This document shows, piece after piece, positions 11,365 through 22,608 of a stretch of DNA of 64,000 bases. A program made the position numbers and the translations under genes. The DNA comes from Perilla frutescens (lineage: Eukaryota > Streptophyta > Magnoliopsida > Lamiales > Lamiaceae). Where the stretch lies: assembly GCA_026008535.1 (NCBI GenBank), contig BRKX01000006.1:37498664-37562663 (forward strand), given 5' to 3'. Each line of letters begins with the position of its first letter. Positions within the stretch are counted from its first letter, which is position 1. The notes beneath the pieces are model-generated. The model did not search any database. It saw nothing but the letters and a program-made list of their open reading frames with translations, and was not told where the DNA came from.

Positions 11365-11719
11365 AAGCACCAGAAGACAGAACTTCAAATAGATAAGTTT
11401 GAATTTACCGTGATCAAGTGGAATGGTAAAATGATGTGTATCACAATTGTTACCGTTGGACCCACTTCATCTCTCTTCATTTACTCTCAACGGATAAATT
11501 CTCATATCAAGCGACTGATTCATTCTATCATTGAAACCAGAGCATCAAAATTTCACAAATCATCGATTCATAACAGATAGCTGAATCGCCAAAAGCTACC
11601 CTGCTGACCCAAGAGCTGAAATCTACTATATTTCTGACATAACTTAGAAACTACCCAAAATCTTCTAGTGAGAAAATCCAATCAACAACCAAGCCCCAAA
11701 AATCCCCATAAAAATCTCT

Positions 11720-14510
11720 ATGGCCAAGAAAAGCGCCCAAACTGTTCGATGAAAGTTCAACTTTAGAGAAACTAATGAATCATCTTAAAAGTTCCAAGTG
11801 AATCTCTACAGAGAAAAGTTTCTCCATGAAGCTGCATTTAGAACAAAGTGCTCAAACTCTCCTATCTGTAATTTCATCATTTCCATAATCAACCAAGTTA
11901 GGTTACAAGAGTTCACCTGCAGCACACCTACCAAAATCTATCCAGAACCTGTCAGTGAATTCTATCTAAACTCAAAAGCCCACAGTGATAGAATCACAAC
12001 AGAAGTTAGAGGAGTACAATTGGAGATCACCCCAGAATCACTAGGAAGAATATTCCATCTCACAACTAAGGGAATAAGGTGAGAAGAATTGGAAATTAAT
12101 TCACTGGAGATCTACGAAAACTAGAAAGATGCTGAATGTCAAGAAGCCTTCAAGAAAACCACTTCCATTATGTGCTTCTAAGAAGAATACATAATTCTAG
12201 CATCAGTGGCGAACAAAATGATCGTTGGAATTACTGTAAGTCACTCAGAAATGACATCCATCAAATACAAAGTGTGTTGGGCCATATTTCAATGGATCAA
12301 AGTAAACTGGGCTTAATACTTCTATGATCAAATCAAGAAGTATGTAGATGTTGTTGAGAAAAATTGGAGCGACAAGGAGTTCAAGCAGAACATGTGTTTC
12401 CCTTGCAGAATAAGCAAACTGCTAGAAGAAGAACTTGGCCTCACAACTGCAGAAACTGATACACTTTCAATAGAAGAGACTGATTTTATCCCAACAGTCA
12501 TTCGAAGGTAGCAAGGATCAAAAAAGTCAAGTCTAAAAAATATGGTGAAAAGCAAGGAAACGGTTAGTAGAAAAGGAAAAGAGGAGAATGTTGATGCAGA
12601 ACTTTATCAGAACAACTCAGAAATGATGATCACCTTTCAATCTGTCGGTTGATTGGTACACCAATTCAGGCTCAACCTTTACAGCAGGTTGCCTTCATCA
12701 CAGACAACCCAGAGATTGTCGAAATATCTCGTAGCAGGAGAGCTACAAAAGGATCAGCTCAAAACATGAACAGAGCTGGACAATCAAAGAAGGAGAGGCA
12801 AAGAAAGGAAGAAACTGAACCCCCATTTCCACCAGAGTTACCCCCTCTCGGCATCAGAGTGTTTGAAATGGCGCCGACTCTGGAATCAGTAGTGCCACAC
12901 AGAGGAGTTCCACCATAAAGCTCTGAAGCTAACTACTTCAGAATGACACGTCCTCCACTGGATAGGACATCCAGGAACAGAAGAGCTCACTCAGAAGTAA
13001 TGATGGCAAAGCAAAGAAACGACAAAGAAGTAGCAGATTTCATTAAGAAAAACTTTCATGAATTTATGACAGATTCAGAAGAGCTTCATAGAGCCTTTAC
13101 AAGGTACTGCTAGCTACTGGTACTTATGGAGACATTGTCACAATTCAGAGACCCATTTTCTTCTGACAGCTCTACATGGAATGAGTTTTTGGAGAAGAGA
13201 AGAAAAATGGAGCATACAATGGGCAGGACAAAGGTGCCCTGAACAAAACCCAATTAGTGTGCTGAGAGGAATTCTGGATCTTTGAAGATGTCATTCAAAG
13301 CCAGGAGAACAAATACTGGCTGAAGTTATAAATGATCTTATAATTTGGTCAAAGATTGATTTGTCTGCACTACAAACTCTAGACGAAAGAGAGCTCTGGG
13401 ACAATCCCCAAGTACATCAGTGCTGGGTTCTAAATGAAGTCTACAAAATTAGAGTTCAACAACAGTAACAAGGTGCTGGAAGTATTCAAAGGCAAAATCA
13501 ACAAGCTCATGATCAATCAACAACAGCTGAAGCGTCAACATCTAGATCTAATGCAATACGAAAAGACTTAAAACTATCTGAAGAAACTCCTTAGGAAGAA
13601 GGAGACACTATCAACATCATTGTAGAGTACAAGTACATCACTGACTTGGAGTACATCTCTAGAGCACAGAGTACCTTCCACTGAAGAAACTCACAAGTAC
13701 ATCACTGACTTGGAGTTTGAAGAGTTGCTAAATTCACCAGTTAGACTAGAAGAGGGTCAAACTGTAGGGCTAACTGAGTCTGAAAAGAACCAAGAGGAAT
13801 CTCAAGACGCTTCTACTGCAGAGCTAGTTCAAGAAGCTCAATTCATTGAAGAAACTAAGAATAAAACAGATTGCCAACTACTGTCTGCAGATCTAGCCGA
13901 GCCAATCTCTCAATACAATTCTACAGTTCAAATACCTCTTGATGAAGCAACTCATAAACCTATTTCTAAAGAAACAATAACTGATCATGTTGATGAGGTG
14001 CCAGATTTGGAAAATCTGACTGATCAGGTGATTGAAGAACAACCTTAAGACAATACATGCTCACTGGCTATGGTGGAGTACAGAGGTCCAAACCAGCGAA
14101 CATCAGAAATTGTGCTGCCACCAACAGAGAAAAGCTATGGTAAAACAGAGAGTTTGGGAAATCCCGAACAGACCAGGACAATCCCCTGCGATGAGCTAAG
14201 TGAAACAAAAGATGGAGATAAAGCCATATCAAAAGATGATGAACTACCACTTGAAGGTCTCATCCTTCATGAAAACAGAGCAGCAAAAATACAGCTCCAG
14301 GAGCAACAAGAAAGCTCTATTGCTCAGTGCATAGATCAGCACGAAGAGCAGTTTCATAGCATTTAGGAATAGCTAAAGCTTCACTCAGAGCTCATCCAGC
14401 AGTTGCAAGATTGATTGAATGCTCAACAAGTTGCAGCCACACCATCAAGCCACGACAAAACTGATAAGCCACCTGCTAAAAGGCAGAAGACAGAGCACAA
14501 GAAGGATTAG
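11720..14510 (+). pseudogene. Element A accessory ORF I
   Basis: It starts MAKKSAQ, as in element C, and ends KRQKTEHKKD. The N-terminal third has FLHEAAFRT, YPEPVSEFYLNS, EVRGVQLEI and LGRIF, the 'putative plant transposon protein' scaffold. The middle is charged and low in conservation. A C-terminal block near 13110-13220 matches the C copy motif WRHYxxxxxxFLLTALHGM then FWRREEKWS. The last part (13700-14500) is acidic and Gln-rich with a coiled-coil-like end. Function is unknown. Many stops and frameshifts show it is dead. Confidence 0.72.
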
Positions 14511-14875
14511 AGACTGATCAAGCTTCGCTGATTAGAACGTCTATGTGTTTTTCTTGGAATTAACCTCTATAACTCCTTTTGATCAATAAAATAAATATTA
14601 AATTGATAAAAATGGCACGTCAGCAAAATCACTTGAATTCTTACTGTTGAAAATCTGACAAAGGCATTTAAAATAAATAAACAAAAGCAAGGGACCCAAA
14701 TTTTTCAAAGATATATGAGTATTCATTCATTACTCATAAATCAATTCAGATCTAGTCCCCCTCCCTTGCAAAAAGAAAAGAGACGTACTCATTTCCTAAT
14801 CTCATTCAAAGAGTCTCTCTCTCTCTCTCTCATCTCTCTTATCTCTCTCAAGAATTCTAGCCAAACCTTCTTCAA
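14511..14875 (+). other. Spacer before ORF II with a TATA-like box and CT-rich leader
   Basis: It contains a TATATGAG box (about 14712), which element C repeats at about 54607, and a long CT run (14816-14850) directly before the ORF II ATG. It reads like a core promoter with a pyrimidine-rich 5' leader rather than a simple inter-ORF gap. Confidence 0.45.
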
Positions 14876-16264
14876 ATGGTAGAATTACTTAGTTCCCCTA
14901 GCTCTTTCAAGAAACAAATGATGAGAGATAAATTCCTTGAAAGGAAGAAACTCCAGGATATTCTTCAAAATTTGTACGGCCAGAACCTACTTATTTCTCT
15001 TCACAAGACATGGATTCTTCACTACCTAGAAACACCACCCAGATTCTTCAGACAAAATCAGGTGTGTGAATTTCTTCTCCAAGCACAAATCAGTGCTGAT
15101 GGCAAGAAAATTACATAAGTTATCCAAGGTCGACCAATCAAGTTAACTGAAAGAACAGTTGCTGAAGTTTTTCAACTTCCAAGGTAAGGCACAACTGTTC
15201 AAGAGTTGAGTGAAGTAGTTGAACCATACTGGAGAAGGTGGAAGACCCCCACCTGCAAAAATGCATTCAGTTTTTCCATAGCTAAAATTGATCTAAAACC
15301 AGAGTATGGAGTTCTGCTCAACATCACAAACAAGATGATGTTTGCAGCAATTGGAAGCCTAAGCCAGCTTACCCAGGAGAGGTACAAGGTGATGATACAC
15401 CTAGCCGAAGGACGCGAGACAAACTGGGCAGAGTTTGTATTCTCACAAATCAAGCGTCAAGTTCTCAAAGCTTTCAACTCAAAGAGAACACGAAAGTTTG
15501 AGTCCATGGTAGGACTTGTTCTCAGAATGAGCAAGATGATTGAAGACATCTTGAAGCTGCGAAATAATGATGCATTACTAGTCCTCATCTCAGACTGGAT
15601 TCCTAAGAAAGGAAGCATTCATCTGCACTCACTCAAGAAGAAAAGGCTAGACAATGGCAACACAAATGCCACAACCTCAAAAACCTCAACTGCTAATTCC
15701 GTCCTGTCATCAGTCTCAAAGAATGGATCAATAGCGGACTTCCAAGACTGTTTCGATCTAGATGAGCTTATTCCATTCATCGGAATTCCTCATTCAAACT
15801 ATGGAGCTAACTACTTCAGGAGAACTTTTCCCCCTCTCCAATTGACGGAAGAAGATATTTTCACTTTTTATAGTAGTGAATATGCAGCCAAGAATGCACA
15901 AAAAGAGGTAACAAATTTACTTCTTACTCAATTTGCATTTGTGGCCAAGTAAGATCAAGAGCTTTTTAAGCTGCTAAACCGGTACTTCTACTGGTACAAC
16001 TGGAGACACTAAATGTCCATCCAGTGTCATTTCTTGATCACTGCTTATCACGGCATGAGTTTTTGGCAAAGAGAAGAAGTTTGGAGTTTGAAATGGATAG
16101 GGTCTGCAAATCCATTCCCTCCAACTATCATGCAAGTACAGAGGATTATGAGTCATAGATTGACCAAGAAAATTCCTTCAACTGCCCTACTTGCTGAATT
16201 GGGAAGTGACATCAAGGCTCAAGAAGAAACAGGAGCCAAGCAGCCAAGAAGAAGATATGACTAG
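14876..16264 (+). pseudogene. Element A accessory ORF II
   Basis: One reading frame of 463 codons has only four internal stops (15116-15118, 15185-15187, 15950-15952, 16010-16012). Two of these are TCA or CAA codons in element C. The N-terminal part has MMRDKFLERK, PPRFFRQNQVCEFLLQ, GRPIKLTE and VAEVFQLP. The C-terminal part has RYFYWYNWRH and AYHGMSFWQREEVWSLKW, matching the C-terminal block of ORF I. It therefore looks like a diverged copy of the same protein. The frame is better preserved than the other A genes. Function is unknown. Confidence 0.75.
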
Positions 16265-16844
16265 AACTGATCGATTAGTTGCCACATCATCAGTTCACCA
16301 AAAAAAGTCATCAGTTGGACGGGGTAGCCCAACTGCCAAGGAAACTTTAAATTGATTAAAATCTTTAAACTTATTCCTCATCATATTAATGCTATTGTGA
16401 TCTAACGGGCATTATTTTTAAATGGGAGATCTCTCAAGATAGCAAGTCTTTAATGCTACTGAGCAAAATCAATCACTAAAGTGGAAAGTGAGTTGATAGC
16501 CTGAGGGATATGAATAGCAAAATCCTGCACAAAATATTTGCTATTTATGGCAACTACCCCATTTCCACATGAGTGAAATCTCAACCGCTGATCTACAAGT
16601 TAAGTTAAACTTGTTAATGGCTGAGATGATAATCTCATTTATGCCAGCTGCAAATCAGTCAAATCCATTTAAACTGATGAGTTGATGCGTACTCGAGTGC
16701 AACTTGAAGTACATGTATGCAAAGCTTCTTTAAATGCCAAGGGGATATTGATCTAAGCTTCAGATCAAACTCAAACCCTTCCTACATTTGCTTTGCATCT
16801 TTCTCTCTACTACTTTCATTCTCTCTCAAACATTGTATCAAAGA
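16265..16844 (+). other. Spacer before ORF III with a TATA-like box
   Basis: Non-coding. TTTAAATG at about 16729 precedes a CT-rich leader (16796-16830) and the ATG at 16845. Element E has TTTATTTAAAGG about 112 bp before the equivalent ATG, so box and spacing are shared. Confidence 0.45.
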
Positions 16845-18685
16845 ATGGAACTACCCGCTCAATACATCGACCCAGCTAGACTTGCTCTCAACCTCAAAAG
16901 AGACAACTTCGTGGAACTGGACTAAATGATGGAGAGACTTAAGCCTAATATGTTCCATCGCTTAATCTTAGCAACAGAGGGAACTGGACTCATTCAGTTT
17001 CTCACACAAGGTCCAAGATTTGGACGATGCTTTTCTAAGGCAGTTATCGAGTTCTATATCTTCTCCGACATCCCAGAAGATGGAAACATAATCTCAACAG
17101 TTAGAGAAAATCTGATCGTGATCACCAAGGAAGTTGTGATGGAGTCACTCCATCTTCCTGGAACAGGTGAATAGTCATGCCAAACCATGCAGAATTGTGG
17201 CATCAATGGACGAATCCAGGAGTCGGGAATAATGATTACTCTCACAGACTGAAGGACAGTCTTCGGACGGAGTTTATTCAACCCCAAGATATAGTCATCC
17301 ATTGCCTGAACGGCAATCTGGGCTATACTCGCTTCAACACTGATAATGCTAATCTAATGGCACTCATTTACAAGCGATGCAGAGTTGACTGGGCATCGTA
17401 TATGCTATCACAACTATGCCAAAATGTTCGCAGGTCAAGTTTGACCATCAAACTGGAACATTCACAGAGAAACTGGGGTTTCTCAACAGTATCGGCATGA
17501 TCATCACTGATCAGATCCATCTTCTCAACCAGAGAGGTGAGTTGCTGGACAGAAGAGATTATCTTCCCACAATCTTTGTCAAAAGGAGAAAGAATCTCAA
17601 ACCTTTTGGCACGCGATCAAGGAGATAACCGAAGCGACTTTAAATAGTCGAGGAAAGCAGCTCATGTCAGATGAAGACATGACAACATAATCAACTGGGC
17701 CAGCTGAGTCTATACCAGCTGAAACTAACTACATGGATGGTGTTGAAGAAAGCTTCAACAACACTCTCACTGATCTGCTCAGCAGCTTTCAGCTTATCGA
17801 GAGATACGACTCCGATCTCTTCAATCAACTGAGAAGATATCTCAGATGGTCACTCTGGAGAGATATCATGTTGATGAAGCAGTTATGTTTTTATTGGTTG
17901 ACAGGAAGGGACGATTTTTCTGGAGTCAAGAAGGACACTGGAGCATAAACTAGATGAATCATCCATCGACGGCCACTCTCACTCTCTCAGAGATTATGGA
18001 TTCAATGATCAACAGAATCTGAAATGGAGCACCTGCCGTAGCTCCACTTCCGTTTACAGAGCCATCCAACTCATCCTCCGCACTTATGATGTTCAACCAC
18101 CCACCTGCAACTAAAGAACTCCTCCCAAGGTTGGCCATGACGACAACTGAACATCAAGTTCAGCCTCCACTGCCAGATCTACGGCAGTTCATGCCAACTG
18201 AAGAAGCCTCAAATTGGGTACCCTCACCACCAAGACAACAACCATGCCCTTCCCTGTTTGAAGATAACTTAGCTATAATTTTTAGCTTGTTACCACATGT
18301 TCCCATTCCATCCTTCGATCTACACATGCACATCCTTTTGTATGATGCCAAAAGGGGGGAAGAGATTGAAGAAATTGAGGAGAAAAATGATGGAAGACAG
18401 TTTTTGAGTCTCTGGGATAAGATTCAAAGGGAACCCTCGCAGTTTCAAGAGAAAGTACAGCCCCAGAGAGAAGTAGTGAGGACTGTAGGAACTGCTCGAG
18501 AAGAGAGGCATCAGCCTCAGGGGAAAATTGGGGAGCTGTCCAGGGACATTTGTCTCAGGGGGGAGTCTGGGGATAAGTCTGGAGAAATGCTAGTGCCAGA
18601 GAAAGAGGAGTGCCTAGCAATTGGTGGAATAGGTGAAGAAGGAGATGAGATACCAGCTGAAGAAGCGCAGCAGCTAAGGAGCTAG
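16845..18685 (+). pseudogene. Element A accessory ORF III
   Basis: The start MELPAQYIDP and the segment LKRDNF, GLIQFLTQGPRF, AVIEFYIFSD, VRENLIVITKE and ESLHLPG follow the order of ORFs I and II. The equivalent in element E begins MIAFPQINEL. Towards the end both A and E read a DAK(R/K)GE motif encoded by a purine-rich tract (18342-18362). In A the frame continues 110 codons as a Glu-rich tail with no counterpart in E. It is broken by TAA at 16923-16925, frameshifts near 17170 and 17415, and more beyond. Function is unknown. Confidence 0.72.
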
Positions 18686-18868
18686 AAACTCAAAAGAAAG
18701 AGAAAAGAAAAATAAGTTGTTGTAGATTGAAAGATATCTAATCAGTTTACATAAGAAGTTTCTTAGCTAAAACTTTTTTTGCTTGATTGTGTCCTTGCTA
18801 CACAGCTCAAAAATTTCTCAATCAGTTCTTCCATCATTGCTCAATTTTGCCGTGTTTTGGACATCATC

Positions 18869-18882
18869 AAAAAGGGGGAAAT
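18869..18882 (+). promoter_or_regulatory. Polypurine tract of element A
   Basis: AAAAAGGGGGAAAT lies directly before the 3' LTR TGTTAGG. This is the plus-strand primer site. A very similar tract (ATGCCAAAAGGGGGGAAG) occurs about 520 bp earlier inside ORF III. Confidence 0.9.
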
Positions 18883-21269
18883 TGTTAGGAAAAACTATCA
18901 AGGTTTTTCTTACAAGGGATTTTGATGAGATGTCAAAAGATGTCAAAATATGTAAAGAGCCTTGAAAGAACTGAAAACAAATCAAGCAGAAAACTAAGAT
19001 GATCATACATAGTCAAAGTTGTCAAAGCCAACAGATATGATCAATTCGTGTGAAGGAAGAGAGAAGAATTGAGAGAAAAAGAAGACTGTAGCTTGCTAGA
19101 ATAATTAGCAAGGCAAACTGGAAGTTGCAGGTGACAGCGAGAGAAGGTACCAACTGTCACTAGCCTAGTGATGAACTGATGACCAATGCCAGTTTAAGAC
19201 CGACCCAGCTGAAGAGACATTCCAGCTAAAGAGAACTGAAGCACTTACCAGTTCTAGGCCGCCACAAGCTGAAGAGACGTTACAACTGAAGAGAACTGAA
19301 GCACTTACCAGTTCTAGGCCGCCACCAGTTGAAGAGACGTTCCAACTGAAGAGAACTGAAGCACATACCAGTTCTAGGCCCCCACCAGCTGAAGAGACGT
19401 TCCAGCTGAAGAGAACTAAAGCACATACCAGTTCTAGGCCACCACCAACTGAAGAGATGTTCCAGCTAAAGAGAACTGAAGCACATACCAGTTCTAGGCC
19501 GCCACCAGCTGAAGAGATGTTCCAGCTGAAGAGAAATGAAGCACATACCAGTTCTAGTCCATTACCGGCTGAAGAAATGTTCCAGTTAAAGGAAGATCCC
19601 AACTGAAGGGAATACCAACTGAAAGAGAAGAACTGAGGGACATGCCAGTTCTAGATCATTCCCGACTGAAGAAATACCAGTTGAAGAGCACATTGGTTTG
19701 AACTGATGAACTTGCCAGTCCACGATGACATCAACTGATGAAGACTGCCAGCCGAACAGAGGACAATCATGAGCTGAAGAAAATACTAGCTCAAGATATT
19801 CCAGCTGAAGAAAATACCAGCTGAAGAAATGTACCAAGTCTAAAGATCCATGCTGAAGGAAATACCAGTTTAGGATATTCCAGTTGAAGGAACATACCAA
19901 CTGAAGTGAAGACTAAGGTACAAGGTGAAGGAAAATGCCAGCTCAAAGAATACCAGCTGAAGAATGAAGTTCTAGCTGATGAAGAACCAGTTCGAAAAAC
20001 ACCAGCTGAAGACGCATCAGTTCTGAAGACCAACTGATAAAGCGCCAACAACCGAACTGAAGACCAGTCCATGAAAGTTCAAGCTGAAGGGACACAAGTT
20101 TAAAATACCAGTTAAAGAACATTGGTTCAAATCACCAGCGGAAGTAGAAGTAAACTGGAGCTCAGAAGGCATCAAGCCCAAGCCCAGAATCGCCAGCTGA
20201 AGATGATCCCAACTGAAGCTTTTCAAACTACCAAGGGACACACAGAACTGACAGATAAAGAAACTGAAGTTTCCAGCTGCCAAACAAAGCTCAGAACTGA
20301 AGATCATGAAGGGAGCTGCAACTGAAATTCAGATAAGCCAAAGAAGTTCTTGAAGTTATTGCAACCGAGATCTTAAAGCAAAAGCTCGTCAGAAGAGTAA
20401 TGGTAACTCAATGGCCCCATTAAATGAAAGCCTTGCAACTGGCTTTATCATTTATGATCCAACAGTGATCACCACCGGTCACCAACTAACCTATCTTTAA
20501 AAGGTGAGCTACCCCAGTGAAGACCACGGGACTTTTGAGAATTTGGAGAGCACTTTAGTTAAGCCTTTTCGTGAAGACATTCGCCGAAGTAGTAAGGCCT
20601 CACTCTCAAAGAACTCAGAAAATCAAAAGTTCCAACTGATGAGAATGAGCTTTAACACTCTTCGAGCTAGCTGTTGAAGATTTCCAGCCAGAGCTGTTCT
20701 CTCAGTCACCGTGCTTAAGTGATCAACTACCCCAGCTCAGACACAGATGCGAAAAAGAGCAACCTAGTTGATACTAGTTTCAAGACTGTACTCTTGAAGA
20801 TCGAGCGAGATCTTAAATCGTGAAAAGACAGGTAATAGCACCTTATCTCTCCAGTGAGCAGTTGGGGATCGCAAGTGTGAGCTGTCGACCTACTAGCTGA
20901 AGAAGTTGAGAGTGCAGCTTTCGGGACAGCAACTGTCTTCACTGTGTAACTGTAATAAAGGAACTTTACACTTGCATAGTGAATTACCTTTTTGTGGAAG
21001 GAAGAGAGGACTTAGAAGTTGAGCTTCGAACCTCTATAAACTGTTTGTGTGCTCTGCTTTAATTTTCAGTTCAATTGCATGTTTTTAACTACACACTATA
21101 AGCACACACAGCACTCCGAGCTAGCAGATCTTCTTAACTGATCTCTACATAGCACGGATGATATTTGCAAGTCAAAACGGGCCTAGAATATTCCGCATCT
21201 AGTTCAGTTTTGTAATCAATTTATTCACCCATCCCTCTAAACTGATTCTGACTCGCCTCGGGACCAACA
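18883..21269 (+). repeat. Element A 3' LTR
   Basis: It begins TGTTAGGAAAAAC and ends GGGACCAACA, followed by the GTTAT duplication. At 2387 bp it is about 196 bp longer than the 5' copy, mainly because it retains about 160 bp at 20553-20712. Over the last 185 bases compared by eye, the two LTRs differ at about a dozen positions, mostly transitions, so the insertion is not recent. Confidence 0.94.
19200..19580 (+). repeat. 60-bp minisatellite inside the 3' LTR of A
   Basis: About six units of the same 60-bp repeat as in the 5' LTR, recognisable by ACCAGTTCTAGGCCGCCACC followed by GCTGAAGAGACGTTCC. Individual units differ at a few positions. Confidence 0.92.
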
Positions 21270-21274
21270 GTTAT
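21270..21274. repeat. Target site duplication of element A, right copy (GTTAT)
   Basis: It matches 6197-6201 exactly. The codons on both sides join in frame across the site. Confidence 0.93.
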
Positions 21275-22519
21275 TGAGTCAGACTGACTAATCTCTTCAT
21301 CATTGTCGGCCATAAGGCATAGTAGAGCTTCATCATCAGAGCTATAGCCGTTTGAGTCGATTTCAGATGGGTAGTCTGAATCGTCAAGCACGGTATTTTC
21401 AGAGTTTGTGATCATTGGTTTCCTTTTGAAGAAGCTTCTTCCCACTTTGGCCTTTTTATCTTCAGGAAGCTCTGGACACTCGTATCTGTAGTGTCCTTGT
21501 TTATGGTAGTGGAAACATTTTTTTATGTTCTTGTTTGCCATCCTGAATTGTTCAGCTGGTCGATCAGCTGGCTGCTGGTTCCTCTCACCCTTAGCAGCTT
21601 CATCAGCTTGGGGTTGAGCTGATTATTGATCTCTGACTTTTCTAAGCTTCTTCAGTAATCTTATCATTGACTGGATTTGCTCATTTAAATCCTCAATCAG
21701 GATCTCCTTTTTGTCGGCTGACTCTCTTCTTAGATCAGTCACTGATCCCCCTGGATTCTCTCTAACAAGCGAGCCTCTTAGTCGGAAGTTGTTTCTTCCA
21801 CAGGCTTTTCTGAACCGATTTCTTTCAGCATAGAAAGAAGCATCATGAGAAGAGTAAGTGGATGCTTCTCTCTTTCAGTTCAGGCTGTACTCATGAGCTT
21901 TGAGAGATCCAAATAACTTACTGGGAGTAATGCTATTTAAGTCTCTTGACTCTTTAGTAGTAATTACTTTCATATCTCATTCATCAGTGAGATTATCAAG
22001 AACTTTTGAGTTCATCTCACTGTTGGGATAGTTTCTTCCCAGATTGTTCATCTCACTTATGATGCCAAGAAATCTTTTTTCTAGGCTCGAGATGCTTTCT
22101 TTCGGCTGCATTTTGAAAGACTCATACTTGTCAACTACCAGCTGGAGCTTGTTTCCTTTGATGGCCTCAGACTCTTTGCATAGATTTACAAGTAGGTCCC
22201 AAATCTCCTTTGCTGTTATGCAGTTTTTAGTGTCTTTCATGCGATCCTCATCTAGAGTTTGAAGAAGTGCTGCTTGAGCAACAAACTCTAGATTCTTCAA
22301 CTTCTTCTCTTCACCCGTGAGAAGATGAGTTGGTTTTGGGATCCTGGCCGGTTGGTTGACATCCATGATATGGGCTTCGTTGTCCATCATAATGATGATT
22401 GGACCGTCTTCAATCACCTCCCACATATTCTCATGGATGGAGCATAGATGAGCTTTCATCCTTCTGCTCCAATTGTCATAGTTCTCAACTGAAAAGAGAG
22501 GTAGCTTATGGTTTCCCAT
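21275..22519 (-). pseudogene. Element B gag, N-terminal part with zinc knuckle
   Basis: The ATG complementary to 22517-22519 opens MGNHKLPLFSVENYDNW. The first 186 codons (to 21977) are open and equal the capsid-like part of A. After a degraded stretch comes CFHYHKQGHYRYEC (about 21511-21470), a CCHC knuckle with Tyr in place of a Cys neighbour, and an Asp/Ser-rich segment ending in SDSIT at the insertion point of A. It is better preserved at its start than the A copy. Confidence 0.92.
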
Positions 22520-22594
22520 AGCTTGAAACGTTAGCACAGATAAACAGATCTAATTCAAATAATCTGCAGAAACGACTGATCCTTAGAATCAACC

Positions 22595-22606
22595 GCTCTG
22601 ATACCA
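22595..22606 (-). promoter_or_regulatory. Primer-binding site of element B
   Basis: The complement reads TGGTATCAGAGC, a perfect 12-base match to the initiator methionine tRNA end, two bases from the LTR. Confidence 0.95.
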
Positions 22607-22608
22607 CT

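Larger units (their letters stand above)
6202..21269 (+). mobile_element. Element A: Sirevirus-like copia retrotransposon lacking pol but keeping gag and three accessory ORFs
   Basis: The element has 5' LTR 6202-8392, PBS 8395, gag 8481-10850, a junction into the last codons of RNase H at about 10850, accessory ORFs I (11720-14510), II (14876-16264) and III (16845-18685), a purine tract at 18869-18882 and 3' LTR 18883-21269. A perfect GTTAT duplication flanks it. Compared with element C, about 3.4 kb (protease, integrase, RT and most of RNase H) is missing, so it could only move with enzymes supplied in trans. It inserted antiparallel into its relative B. Confidence 0.93.

Noticed and set aside
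11720..14510. Interpreting the accessory ORFs as captured host genes or as retroviral envelope genes
   Set aside because: They occur in at least four copies in the same slot, share motifs with plant transposon-associated domains, and show no signal peptide or membrane segment that I can see in the N-terminal parts.
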